From assembly GCA_019137255.1 (NCBI GenBank), contig WPDH01000026.1, positions 186,001 through 250,000 on the forward strand: 64,000 nucleotides of DNA, read 5' to 3'. Below, in pieces: positions 34,901-46,814 of this stretch. Numbering within the stretch: position 1 is the first letter of the stretch; every line of letters starts with the position of its first letter. The stretch comes from Corinectria fuckeliana. Lineage: Eukaryota; Ascomycota; Sordariomycetes; Hypocreales; Nectriaceae. Under the pieces are notes generated by a model. The model had not been told where the DNA came from. It did not search any database and worked only from the letters and a program-made list of their open reading frames with translations. The translations under genes were made by a program, and so were the position numbers.

Positions 34901-37900
34901 CCCTCACGCGAGTCCCCGTCTCCATGTTCAGCTTCTCTAGAACCCTTCGTGCCCACTTCTCGCTTGCGCCCCCCTTCCACTTCCCGGGGCCCGACCGCAA
35001 ACGGCGTCTCGCGACTGGAATGTGGAATGACGATCGATCTCGCTTAGGCTTGTTCTTGCTTCTCGATCGCGGGAACGAGCCCAGACAGCCGGATTCGGGG
35101 GGCGTGTGAGGATGGACAGAGTTTTGGAAGAGATAGGCCGGCGCTTTTCTTTCTCCTCGGGGCGGCCGCGGACGGGAAGAGGACGGGACAAGTACGAGGA
35201 GAGAATGGGACGTCATGGGAACAGGGGCGCGGACGGGTCTGCTGAGCCGCCTCGGTGAGAACTAGGAGATGTTTGTTCTTGGATCGAGTTGGACACGCCG
35301 ATGGAGGCTTGGCTATGCTGTTTCCGGGGGCGGGAATCACGGGATGGCTACGTAACGAGCCGCCCAGCTTCTGCGCCGTCGAACGCTCTTCTTTTCGAGC
35401 CCGAGTAGCTTCGCAGAGGAGAGGCGGCTGACGCAGGAACCCTCTTGGCTCGCCCGCCCTTGCCAGCCAATGCCTTTCTCTTGGATCGATTCCCCCTCTT
35501 TCAGGGGTTATGACTCCGTTGAAATCTGGCTAGGCTTGGGACCAGCCAGAGCCTCGGGATTCGGGTTGCGCGTTCACGGAGGCTATTTGCCACCTGCCCG
35601 CCGCCGCAACTAAATCCCCTTCCGGAACGTAGCCTACCAGCCTGGCCATCAGCAAGTTGCCAAGTTCAATCTAACTGGACGTGACCCCTCATAGGAAGAA
35701 AATCGAGGGGTAAGAGGGGGATGTGGGATGGATCGCTAGAGAGCGATCTCGGACTCGGCGGTCGGAGACTTTGACGCCACTGGCTTTTTAGCTTTGCCCG
35801 GCTTTTTGGGTCGGTAGGCTGCTGGCTGGCTGACTATGGGAGGGCTTCCAAGTGGTCCGTCGAGAGTCTTGAGGGTGAGTGTTGGACGTTGAGATGTAGT
35901 TTCGCAGTGTACGCGCCTCTCTAGAGCCCAATCCCACCCCTAGAACCAAAGCCGCCTGTGAGGGCTGGAGGAACAGAGCAAAGTTGTTCTGGATCTCTGT
36001 ACTTCCCTTTTTCTGTTTGGTTGGAATCTGCCCCTTTTGCTGCCGATGACGAGTCTCTGCTAACCTTCTACCTAGACGACTGGGGCTTGTCACGATCTGG
36101 AGGCCTGGGGAGGGTTGGCTTGAATGTTCCTGAGGGGCTGCTTCTTCCGATAGCAGGAGAGTGGGAGGGAGGCAACCTTTGGAAATTGTTCCTTTGATCT
36201 GTCCCTGACTACCAAACTGATACAAACCTAGGTTGCTCCGATGCTCCCTCATTGACTGTCTCCAAGCCACCACAAGTCAGATAGACTTGGAAGGGACCTA
36301 TGGTCTCGTCCGTCCAACCCGCATCACTCCGTGGATCGAAAAAGACAAATCATCAAGTGTACGAGCAAACGCGCCGAGTTTCCGCGAAAACGACCGCAAA
36401 CAAACGATCTCGGCGAAATTTATAAATGGACATGTGGGAATATCAGATCCAAGCGGACAAGTGCGATGGAGAAGTGAACTCTAGCCCAAGAACCGAGTAG
36501 ATGCAGACTCCTCGAGCTGCAGCATAGCAGTCTCTTCTTTTGGCTATGGAGACCAATTCTAGCCTTGAAAGCCTTACAAGGTTGTCTGTTTCAGTCTTGA
36601 TGCTGCAAAGTTGCTGCAAGCTTGTTCGCCGACGGGCGCTCGCTTGGGAACTTAGGCAAAACAAATGCCGTGTTCCTAATAAGAAGCCTCGACCTTGACC
36701 CTGACCCTTGGAGTGGGCTGAACTAGCCGGACTGTCGAGCGTACAGGATCCAGACGCAACAAGTGCTGTCAATGTCAAGAGATCTCGCTTTCGAGGGAGA
36801 TGGAGAGTTTATTACGGTTCGATTCCTAGCCGTGCTTCATATGGCTTGGCTGTGCCACTTTCCCTTTTCAAATTTCTGGTGTATGATCCATGAGCCCTTC
36901 CATCATGTAATAATGTGATAGTCATACCTTGAAGGCGCCAACCCGAGACTCGAAAACAAACGAGCGACGGCAACAGCGAGGTTGAGATACCGAGAGCAAT
37001 GACCAAGCGCACAGAAGTCATCCCTGCTCAATCTAAGACCAATCAGCACCCCAGCTCGAGTCCAGACAACCTGAACCAACACAACCACCAAACCCATCGC
37101 CACTCCCGCCCCTCCGTTACACGTGAATAGCTTCCTTCCAGCTCTCCCCTCACCCTCGCCCAAAGGTCTATTCCTCCTCCTCCCCTTGCCTCTACCCTCC
37201 TTTAATCCCGAGCAGACAGTCACTCTCACCAGTGTGGAGTGATCTCGGATCACCGGCCCGCCATCCGCTTTAGTTCTGCCGCCCTCGAAAAGCAAAGGGG
37301 GACCCGCTCGCTGCGAACCCACGACCGTGCGGGAAGTGGAAACCTCCGCCTGCGGGCAGGTTGCCGCCGTGTTGTCCGGCTTGTGAAGTTGCGGCGGAAG
37401 AGGGCTAGCTTTCGGCGCTCGTGTTGCTGTGTCGAGGCTGCGAGGGCGTCGCTGCTGTGGCGGTTGAGACGGTGGGAGGCGCGGTAGGCGCGGTGGAAGA
37501 ATCAAACGAAGGAGATGCGGATGCGATGCGCTGATGGCTGGGACATATATGGATGTATGGGCTGGGAGGCGCTGGAGATGGTGGGAAGTGTGTCGAGGGT
37601 ATTGTCATCGAAGAGACAATATGGGTCAGCATGGAACAGCGAGCGTGTTGTCAGTTTTGGTATCATCCAGTCAGAGTCTCAGCGTTCCAATGGCTCGTAT
37701 CAGTCAACTACTATGAGCAACAAGCGCACTGATGGCAGAAAACCATCAAGTACTCTCCTAATCCCTTTGTCTTACCTTACTCCCTTCCGCAATCAAGCTA
37801 GGTTCCTGATATACCTGGTAAGATCTTCACCTATGTAGCCAACATACGTGTACGGTGTGTCCAACAACAAGCCGCAGACTTGTATTGTGGTCTTGCAATC

Positions 37901-38123
37901 TTTCTACTCTACTATGAGCTGACTGTCATCTATGGTCGTGTCTGCGTAAGTTCATGTTCTCTCGATACGTCATAATTACAGCCAAGTACTGGGCTTGCCA
38001 AGGGCTAGACCAAACTCTAACGATGCTGATCCCTAGCTCAGTTGCAGTCACCTTCGTGTGGCTCGGAAGCATTCATCATTTCGGATTGAGCAAGCGGGAA
38101 ACTCGACGGTTCGTGTGTCTAAC
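31912..38123. other. Gene-sparse interval before the F-box gene
   Basis: About 6.2 kb without a supportable gene. GAATGAAT tetranucleotide arrays lie at 33411-33430 and 33534-33550, and TAGGTA/TACCTA-type clusters near 32548-32585. Long open frames at 34041-34940 (+) and 36903-37505 (-) are composition artefacts: no domain, and overlapped by open frames on the other strand. Confidence 0.45.
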
Positions 38124-39860
38124 TCAAGGAACCGGACTGGCCCGGCGGCTCGAGTTTTCTAGGCACATCTCCTCTCGCACTGCCAAGTGACCCAGATCAT
38201 TCCGCTCTAAGACAAAACACCTCTCCGCATAGATGCCCATCTCATTCTGCCGGTGCCACGCGCTGCTTAGTCGCCGGACCATGACGCGCTTCCACCCTCC
38301 GACGTTGATGGTGATCTGTTTCCACGGTCTCGAGGCACCTTGTTGCTGCCTGCCCTGGACGAGAGAGCGGAAGGTTTGCATAGCAGCTTCGTAATCACGA
38401 TCTACGTCAGCAGGGACGTCCTCCAAAGGTCCGACAACAGTCTGCACGTGCAGAGTCAGCGTGTGAAGAGACGGAAAGGCACAAACGGCCCGCAGAAACT
38501 CTGGCGGGTCGCACAGCCCGACATCCATGTCCAAGTCCAGCGTGTGAACTAATCCCAGACGACGGGAGAGCAGCTCCAGGTCACCTCCCCACAGTGTCGG
38601 ACATGTCCGATCGTCTTCTGCGAAGCCAATGTGGTCTCGGAACCGCAGAACTCGAAGTGATCGCCCATGTGCCTCAATCGCATCCAGGGGAAAGAGTTGC
38701 GTATGGCATGTTATGTCGAGAACCTCAAGCGCGCGGATGTGGTTCTTGATGAGCATGTAAAGGCCACCTGTGGCCTCCTGCCTCCTGTCAGGAAGGTGGC
38801 TGTACTCCTCCACGTGTAGTGTATGGAGGCCGGAGAGATCAACAAAGGAGATGGACGAGAGGAAGTTGAACACTGGCACCGACACCAACTCCAACGACTT
38901 GATTTGCGAAAAGTCCCAATGCCTTTGGACGGCCTCGGACGAGTGGTTCCAATCGTAAGAACGTAGGAACAGCTGGGCAAATGGGGGTAGACGCTCCCCA
39001 GGCTGGAAATCGAAACTGGTCCCTTGGCCACGATCTTCATAGTGCAACGTACGGAGTCGGGGGGACTGGAGAAGAAGGCTCTTCAACGAGCCAAGCCGAG
39101 TGGAAAGGGTTGGAGAAGGGCTGGTCAGTTTGAGTGACGTCAGGAGTTGCGAAGGGATAGCCCGGGTGTAAGAGCTGCGGAGAGGATTGTCGAATTCACA
39201 CAACGGCAGGTTTTCGACATGGAGCTTGGTCTCACCGAGGCGCTTGTGACTAGAATTCAGAACGTCCGAAGGCAGCCATATGCCGGCCGCATGGGAGTCT
39301 CCAACGACGTACCTCCACCTAACCAGGTAATCATGTCAGTAATGAGTTAAAGACGGTAGAGTCAGAATCGTCGGAATTATGGAACGTACCGTATCGAGGC
39401 AAGTCTCTGGATCCCGAGAAGGAGTCGGGTAACACCTTCTGGGTCTAGATTACTAGGGACGGCCACGTGGTTTGTGTAAATACAAATGTGACCAAGAGCG
39501 TTGGGATAGAGCTGCTGGGCGTCTGGTGCAACAAGACGTTCATTTAGAGTCAAGACTTGATATACGATAGGCGTCGCTATGGCATCGAACCTCCTTGAGG
39601 CAAGACGCACAGACTCCAGAGAGTGTGAGTCCACATCTTGAAGCTGTGGATGGATGTTTAGCGCTGTGTGTGTGGCCATAAACGCACGGTACGGGGGGAG
39701 GGGGGGGGGGGGGGGGGAAANNNNNNNNNNNNNNNNNNNNNGGGGGGGGGGGGGGGGGCAAGCAGAAACCGACCTGTTCGAAAATGAGAGCTAGGAGCTC
39801 CGAACTGAGATGCCCAAACGACAAATTCAACTCAGTGGTTGATTTCAGAGAGGACTCCAT
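38124..39860 (-). CDS. F-box / leucine-rich-like protein
   Basis: Three exons, 39860-39774, 39643-39390 and 39318-38124, give 511 aa. The F-box is split by intron 1: residues 15-29 (FGHLSSELLALIFEQ) lie in exon 1, and LQDVDSHSLESVRLASRRF and the IVYQ segment begin exon 2. Such proteins usually bind Skp1 and bring substrates to an SCF ubiquitin ligase. Beyond the F-box, exon 3 has repeated Leu-rich segments (SLKSLLLQSPRLRTLHYED, IKSLELVSVPVF, LEVLDITCH, LRVLRFRDH, VHTLDLDMD, LHTLTLHV), a degenerate leucine-rich repeat array as in many fungal F-box proteins. Intron 1 holds the 21-N gap in poly-G, so its length is unknown, but both splice ends are visible (donor GTCGGT, acceptor CCACAG, branch GCTAAAC). 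Substrate unknown. Confidence 0.85.
39693..39758. other. Assembly gap in a poly-G tract, inside F-box intron 1
   Basis: G-rich run to 39717, AAA, 21 N (39721-39741), then 17 G (39742-39758). Confidence 0.95.
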
Positions 39861-42800
39861 GCGACGAGAAGAGACGGGAAGGTGCGAGGAGTAAAGGGAG
39901 GGGGACGCCGAGAGGAGAGGGGACGCCGAGGGAAGAGCCGAGGACGAAAGGGGGATGGAAGGGGACGGAAGCAAGAGATCCGTCGACGAGCGCATGGTTG
40001 ACGAGGAATTATGGGGGAAGAACGAAGAGGGAAAGGGAAAAGGGAAAGGAATATGCGGGACGAGAAAGACCATGAACTAGTGCAGAAGTGAGGCTGTAAG
40101 TCTGTCTGCGGGGAGAGCAATCTGGAAGTGAGGTGTGGGCAAGCTCTGACAGATGACACTAGGCTAGTTGAGGCGAAAGTAACGAAGGGGCATCAGTGGA
40201 ATTGTGGCCCTGGGGTGGACGCAGATCCGAGGAAGCGGGACGGCAGCAGGGGGGGGGGGGGGGGTTGGAGGAGTTGCCCAGGGATATGTAGAGATGGTGA
40301 TGGAGATGGAGAAGAGAAGAATTGGCGTTGTTTGGGTCCAGCAAAGGAGCCACTTGGATTTGGGGGGAGCCTGCGTCTAGACGTCTGGGACCGCAGAACG
40401 GGCAACTATATAGATATATATGTCTCTCTCTGTTCTGTATCTGGCATGACGGCACGGCCACGTCGTAGGTTGTTGCATGTGAGAATTGAGGAGGGAGCAG
40501 GGGTTTGTTGGTTAAGTGGCCTGGGCCGCAGTCTGTCAAGACTGAACAGTCCGGGGGACATACTTAGGTATGTATGTATGTATCATGAAAGCAAAGCTGG
40601 GTGGAGAGGCGTGAGCCGGAACAATGCCAGCGGATGGACAAGGGTATGGAAAAAAGTCTGGGCGAGTGAATCATGGAGGAATCCTAGACGGGAACGACGA
40701 CCCAGGAAGACAAGAAAAGGCACGTCGGTGGAGACTAGAGAAGGTACTGTACTGTACGTGTTAATGGAAGGAGAATAGGGCGATACGAGAGGGTCATCAT
40801 GGCAAGCCAAGTGGAGATGAGGGAAGCCGCTTGAGAGATGGACATCGAGTGGTGGCAAGCGTGAGGTGTCTTGCCGTCTTGCGGAGAGGAACTAATGTAG
40901 AGCGATGGATCGCGGGTGATGAGATGAAGCAGCGAGCAGCGAGCAGCCAGGGTGTGGCTTCGGGAAAGGAAAAAGAAATGGCACATGAAGAGGAGGAGGA
41001 GGAGGAGGAGGAGGAGGAGGTCAGAAGAGGGAAGACAACCAATGGCCGTGGACGAATAGAGGGACGGCGGCAGAGACATGGTGGGTAAAACGACATCAAC
41101 AGAGGGACACCCCCTTGAAAGTGTGCGTGTGTGTAAAAGAGCGAGAAACAACGGGAGACAAGGAGGAGGATCGATGACTTATCACATTGCGCTGGCCCTG
41201 TCGTTGAAGACCGGACCCTACGTACCTTGGTGCCTAAGACGGGTGCTGGTGCATCATTCATCGGTGGGGGCGCAGGCAAAAAATAAAAAAAATCAACAAG
41301 ACAAGCCAAAGGCCAGGGCTTTTCTCCATGGGAACGAACAAAAAGGTGGCAACGGGGCACGTCGTGGTGCTACTGTACAGTCCGCTTCCCGTAGTCGCAG
41401 CGTTGCACATGGGACCGGTGCGTCAAAGTCTCGATGTGAAGCATCCACATTGCCTCATCTCCTGCAACTCGCGAATCTGATATGTTCGCAAGAATGTCCC
41501 GAAACAGGAAACCGGGTCCAGCCACGTTTCGGGGAGGGGACAAGGGGGAACAACCATCGCCCCCCTCTTGGAACCAATCGCCCGCAGGAGCCGCCGCCGC
41601 GAAAATCGGGGTTGGTGGACCGACTCTATCCCGTGGGCCGTCCGCGTGCCCTCCCGGTCTTTGGTCGGATTCTGCGAAAGCATCCGAGCCTCATGATGCC
41701 ACGTGCTCTTGGAAGGAGAGACGTGAAGCCTGTCGCCTTGTGGGTGAAGCCGGCCCGTTATGCCATTGCACACCCCTAGAGTTTGTCAGTTCTGGCATCC
41801 CTGTATCATCTCGTCCACTTACTATGTACAGCGGAAGGAATCTTCAGAGGAAACCCGGACTTCGACTCCGTGGCTGTCAAGCTGTGGAAGATGATGTCAG
41901 GTCCACTCTGATCCGCATTCTACAGGGAATATGGGGAACGAATACTACTGTAGGTACGAAGTACGAATAGGTACATTGCATACTAGCCTACTAGGTACTA
42001 GTACGCCAGCCTGTAAGCTAGCGGTCATTCTGCCACTTCAACATTTTGGCGGTGAGCGGCGTCGGTACACCAAAAGCCATCGAGGCCATTGCGGAGCGCT
42101 TCTCCTGTTTTGCTACGCGTAATTATAACTTGCCGCTATCATCTTACGAATAGAACATGTTGCCCCGTCTAGGTACTTTACTTGCCTACTTACATAGTAG
42201 CACCCTCCCCCTCCCACGTCCGATGCTGCGCAACGGCATCGCAGCCAACACAAATGGAGCCACGACTCCCAACTAGAGACTGGCTTCATCTGTTCCACCA
42301 CCCGTTGCTGTCGTGTTACCCGCCCGCCCACTAAGCACAGCAGCACAGCGCCCTGGCATTCTCGCTCCTCGAACGAACTTTGCTTGCCGCCAATGCTGTC
42401 GCTGACAGCCTGTTGCTGACAGCCTGTGGGTTGCGATATTATCGTGCAATCCATTAGCTGTCCAAGGCGCTTGGTAATGGTCGACTGTTGCCTGCCAGTG
42501 CCTTGAGACTGAATGGCTAGTTACGCACGATCCTCAGGTGCGTGCCCAACCAACAAGTATGTTGAGCAACAGGCCTGTTTGCTCTATTCTGTCTCGTTTC
42601 GTTTCGTTTCGTTTCAGTCCTCCGGTTTTGTCTCAGGAGCTTCCAACACCAACAGTGCCGCGTCTTGCTCCCGCCCGATCAAATTGCTTCAAAGAAATAC
42701 GCAACCAATTTCCCCGCTACTTGTGAAACCCCGAGGCCATCGTGGCCTTTGACATTGCCTCGTGGGCTTCGTACAACCTGAGCCACCTCCCCTCGAGTCT

Positions 42801-43500
42801 TCCTCCTCCATGTCTCGCGCGTGACGATCACTTCCCAAGTCCAGTCCGTCGGATCGTGGCCACACCCAATGGCAGCAGCAGAACTGCCCTTGCAGCGTTC
42901 AAGTCCTCTGCATCCTGGTCTCGGCCGGGTGCGACTGTGTACCCCTGCTGTGGTTCTCAAATCATCGCAGTCCTGCCTGCTCACGTCCTCGGAGGATGCA
43001 TCCAGGGATTGGAGGGGCAGAGGAACACTCTGCCACCTTGAGCACAACGAGCGTCGAAGTCTTCCCCAGGTCGTACATGTGCTCCGGAGAGCGCTGCATG
43101 CGGGTGCAGGAGCATAATCCATTCAACCCGGTGTTTGGGCTTGCAGAGGTATCACTTGCGAGTGATTCTAGGAGATAGATGCCTGAAAGGAGGATCTACT
43201 TCTCCCATTTACAGAGCGTAGGTGACAATACAATACAAGTTCAAAGAAGAACGCCATGGGGATCCGTCCTTTCGCCGTGCTAGCCATCCATACTACGCTT
43301 ATACTGTGCGAGCCTTTCCATCCAACGGACATGCAACCCTCTCCCCATCGTATCCAAGTTCTTTCCTCTCGAGGTACGTCGAGGACAAGCCGGCCGCCAG
43401 CAATGGTCTTTAACTACAAAAGAGCTGTTGGCCCGTGGACCGCTCCCGTTGGCCTCTGCAACTACCAACAAATCTCCCTACCATGCCGCTTCCCCGCGCT
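39861..43500. other. Intergenic, no gene seen
   Basis: The region holds a run of 16 G (40249-40264), a GAG triplet array (40988-41020), a TTTCG repeat (42594-42615) and a cluster of TAGGTAC/TACGAAGTA sequences at 41945-42003. Open frames on both strands overlap one another and carry no motif. Confidence 0.5.
40988..41020. repeat. GAG triplet microsatellite
   Basis: About ten uninterrupted GAG/AGG triplets on the plus strand. Would encode poly-Glu only by chance. Confidence 0.85.
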
Positions 43501-45335
43501 TTAGTACCTGTAAATCGGCTCCTTGCTCTTGGGCGGCGCATCGTAGAGGTCATCGTCATCCGAGACTTCGTCAGTGGTCGATCGTTGGGCGGGTGCTCGT
43601 GGGTCAGGCGACCCGGAAGGCGCAGCGCCGTGCATGGCCACCTTGCCAATGGCACTATCCTGGCGGTTCAGGTAGCTGTCAGTGGCACCGAAGCCCGGGT
43701 GGAAGGGCTCGTATGCCAGTCGATTGTTGTCGGAGAAATTGCCGTTGGAGCTAGGGCCCGCGTGGCTGGACGAACCGCCATATTGGGCATCTTGCGATGG
43801 AGCGTCAGGGAGCGCCTTGAAGGAGCCGGAGCCGGAGGATCCAACGCCTGGGGGTGGACCGGAAGGCGGGGGGTAACTGTCCGTTTCCTTACCCTTGCCG
43901 TTGCCGTTGCTGCTGGGACTGGGCCTCTCAGGCAGAGGAGGGGTATGGGAGTCAGCCTCGGACACCAGGTCATTATTCCTCTCGAATGCGACATCAGACC
44001 CGTTGGACTGGGCGGTGGTGATTAGGGTGCCGGACTCGGTGCGCTGGCCGAGGCCGAGGTGCTTGCGAGAGTTGAGGACAGAGCGCTTGTGCTGGTTGAG
44101 GGCCGTCTGCAGCAGCTCGTTCGTGTCGATGAGGTTCTCCATGGTCTCGTTATCCGGGGCGGGGTTTTCAGACACCATGTAGCCCTGGATGCTGCGGGAT
44201 GCGCTCTGGCAGCGGTCGGCAAACTCCTTGATGAGCTCGTTGTCGAGCATCTCGGTCGCGGGTGTGTTCATGACTACCTGCTCGAGCAGCTTGGCCGACG
44301 TGCGAGCCTCCTCGAGGCGGCTGGCCAGCTCCACGTTGTCGGGCATGCGTTTGTTGGTGTGGTTCCGGGCAAAGTAGTTTTGTGAATGGGGGTTATACGG
44401 GGCTTGACCTGGGGGGGCCTGGGGAGGCATCGATACTGGTGCTTGACCCTAGAGGAGTAACGTGTAAGTGAACCTAGGCAAGACTTGAATGGCCCGGTTG
44501 GCAAGTAGATAGGCAGGGAGGGACATACCCCGTTTTCCTTGAAAGCCTTCTCCTTTTCCTTTACCCACATAGATATAAGCAACGTCAGGTTCTCGTCGTC
44601 CATCTTTGTGTGTTCCAGGTCGTTGAGTGTCTCCATAAGAAGCTGTCGCACGCTGGGATCACGCGCGGTCTTGAGCAGCTGACGAGTGGTATCGACGAAC
44701 TTTTGGTCGAAGTTTCTCGTGAACGTCGGACCGGGATTGTCGGCTAATATGCGCAAGAGCATGATGGCGTTGTACTGCCATGATGGTCGCGAATTATAGT
44801 CCTTGGACAGGTACTTGCGGATGATGCGCGCGCACTCGGCAGCGGCGCTTGGGGAAGACTCGGCAGCATCGACTATCGGGGGTAGGAAGAGGACTTCATC
44901 GGTCTGTGACGAGTACGCACGCGCTTGCTTAGCATACGTCCATCAGGGATTGCGAGGATGCGGAGGGTGTGAGGAGGGTGTGACCGTGGAGGTCCTTGGG
45001 CATAGCTCACCTGTGCCTTTCCTCCAGACTCGCAGAATGCTTTCTGAAGTTGATGTTAGCGTCGACGAACAGGGCGAAAGCGAGACACCGGTGACGTTGA
45101 CGGGCGCACACAAAGGGTAGACACATACCACACTGTTGTGGGCGGTGATGTCGGGGGTCGACGCTGGCGTAGTGCCGCTAACACCATCGGAGCTGCCTGC
45201 AACATCTGTCGTCAGCGGCTGTCTTGCCCCGTTGCGGGGGGGGTTCGGGTAACGCGTACGGTTAGACACATTGCTGGCCTTCTTCCTGATACTGCCGAAG
45301 ACCTTGTTCACGCTGAGCCCCTTCATGGACTTCAT
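43501..45335 (-). CDS. LSB5: Lsb5-like VHS/ENTH-GAT protein
   Basis: Four exons, 45335-45129, 45043-45011, 44903-44529 and 44448-43501, give 520 aa. Yeast Lsb5 binds Las17 and links actin regulation with ubiquitin and Arf at the plasma membrane and endosomes. The VHS/ENTH superhelix covers about residues 70-205 (KAFCESGGKAQ, then CARIIRKYLS, AIMLLRILADN, LLISMWVKEKEKAF). A GAT-type three-helix region follows at about residues 235-330 (LASRLEEARTSAKLLEQVV, ELIKEFADRC, NLIDTNELLQTALNQHKR). The tail is disordered, Pro/Ser/Gly-rich, with an acidic patch DDDDLYD and the end EPIYRY. Within exon 1, positions 45259-45197 look like a 63-nt intron in frame (GTACGC donor, GCTGAC branch, TTGCAG acceptor). 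If spliced, the protein is 499 aa. Symbol given by domain layout. Confidence 0.85.
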
Positions 45336-46814
45336 GGCGGCTGCTTCAGCGCTCGCGCCACCGACAGCAGGCTGCGCGCGGGATGATCGGGTGGGGTGGG
45401 ACGTTGGAAGTAGGAAGAGCAGACGGAGGAGCGTAACGTTAGGCGTAGGTAGGATCACGGCGCGGCGCGGAGAGGACGGTGTGCAGCAGAGCGCGAAAGG
45501 GAGAGGAAAGACGGGGAGATGCGAGAGGGGCGAGGGGAATGGTGATGATGGTGATGGTGATGGTGTGTTCGTGAAACGAAGCGTTCCCTCGGTCTGGGAG
45601 GTTCGTTGGTTGGGATGCGGTTCTAGCGGTCGCTGTTAACTGATTGGAGCGAGCGCCGGTGTCTGGGATAGGCCGACGGCCAGGGTCCTGATGATCCCTG
45701 GTGATGAGAAGGAATCGGGCAGTGCTTCGTAGTCAAAGGTTCAACAGACAACCGTAAATCCCTGAGTAGAGTTTTCCTCTTGTTTTTGCTTGTTTGCGTC
45801 GGACTCTCTGAAGTCTGAAGCCACGCTGTTCCGTTCAGAAGTCGCAGAAGAAGTCGCAAGAGCGTGAGACTGAGGCGCGAATACGGACCAACGAAGCCCC
45901 GTGCGTCACCGTCACCGTCCAAGTCAGTTCGTATCAGTTTCGGAGCTGGTGTTTGCCTAGCGGGATGCAAGCGAGTCAAAAAGCAATGCGCGCGTATTTG
46001 AGAAGGCCGACGACTAAAAAGAATGCAGTGTCACATGGGTTAAGGGGAGTTTTTAAGAATAAAGGAGGACGAAATAGGCCTCCAAGTAGGCAGATTTAGG
46101 CAGCGGGCTGGTGCAAGCGTAGACGAGCGCAAGCAAGCGTGCCAGCATCGGTGCAAGTGCGTTACTACGAGGTTGTAGTCAGATTTGACAAGCCAAGTCC
46201 CAATACCGGTTATCCGTCCCGTTCAAGCTCCCGTGTAGTCTATTTCACGACAATAGCGGAGAGGAGATGATGTACTTTGTACATGGTCCGTTGCACAGCC
46301 TCACCACCCTACGCAATCAACCCCTCCCCAAGAGAACAACCGGACTTAATGGGCGTGGCACATGATACCAGGCCAGACGAGAGGAACGCGTGTCGTTGAG
46401 CTGGGCATGAGGGCTGCGAGTCATGCATACATCTACATGACATATTACCTCCTCTCTGTGCCATGTCTGAGGTAAGTTAGTATGTTGAAGCAGTTCTCTC
46501 GTCTACTGCTAGTAGTCTGCGCGACCGCAAACAAACCAGCCAGCCAGCTATCTTGACAGAGCCTACTCCGCATCTTCGTACTTCTATCATCAACAGGACG
46601 GACGTGCGCTTCATGTTATCCGGGCCGAGGTCAACCATTGAAAGACCCAACTAACCCAAAGACTGAATGAGCCCCTCGTGATACACCAGCGCTGCGTGCT
46701 GCCCCTTGACCAATCATCCTTCAGCATAAAAAACATGCGGAACACTGAACCACTATGCAAGATTCAACAAACACGGGGTTCACACCCCCAGTCTATCACG
46801 TCTCTACTAGTCCC
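45336..46814. other. Intergenic between Lsb5-like and UBX genes
   Basis: The left part is the upstream region of the Lsb5-like gene, with GATGGT repeats near 45541-45565. The right part is the 3' flank of the UBX gene. No coding content is recognised. Confidence 0.5.

Noticed and set aside
34041..34940. 299-codon plus-strand open frame
   Set aside because: Low-complexity composition changes along its length, no domain, and competing frames on the other strand.
36800..36850. tRNA-like B-box sequence GGTTCGATTCC
   Set aside because: The flanking bases do not form a T-stem, and no matching acceptor or D-arm is found upstream.
43435..44025. Plus-strand open frame of 196 codons opposite the Lsb5-like gene
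   Set aside because: No motif, and fully inside the coding exon of the other strand.
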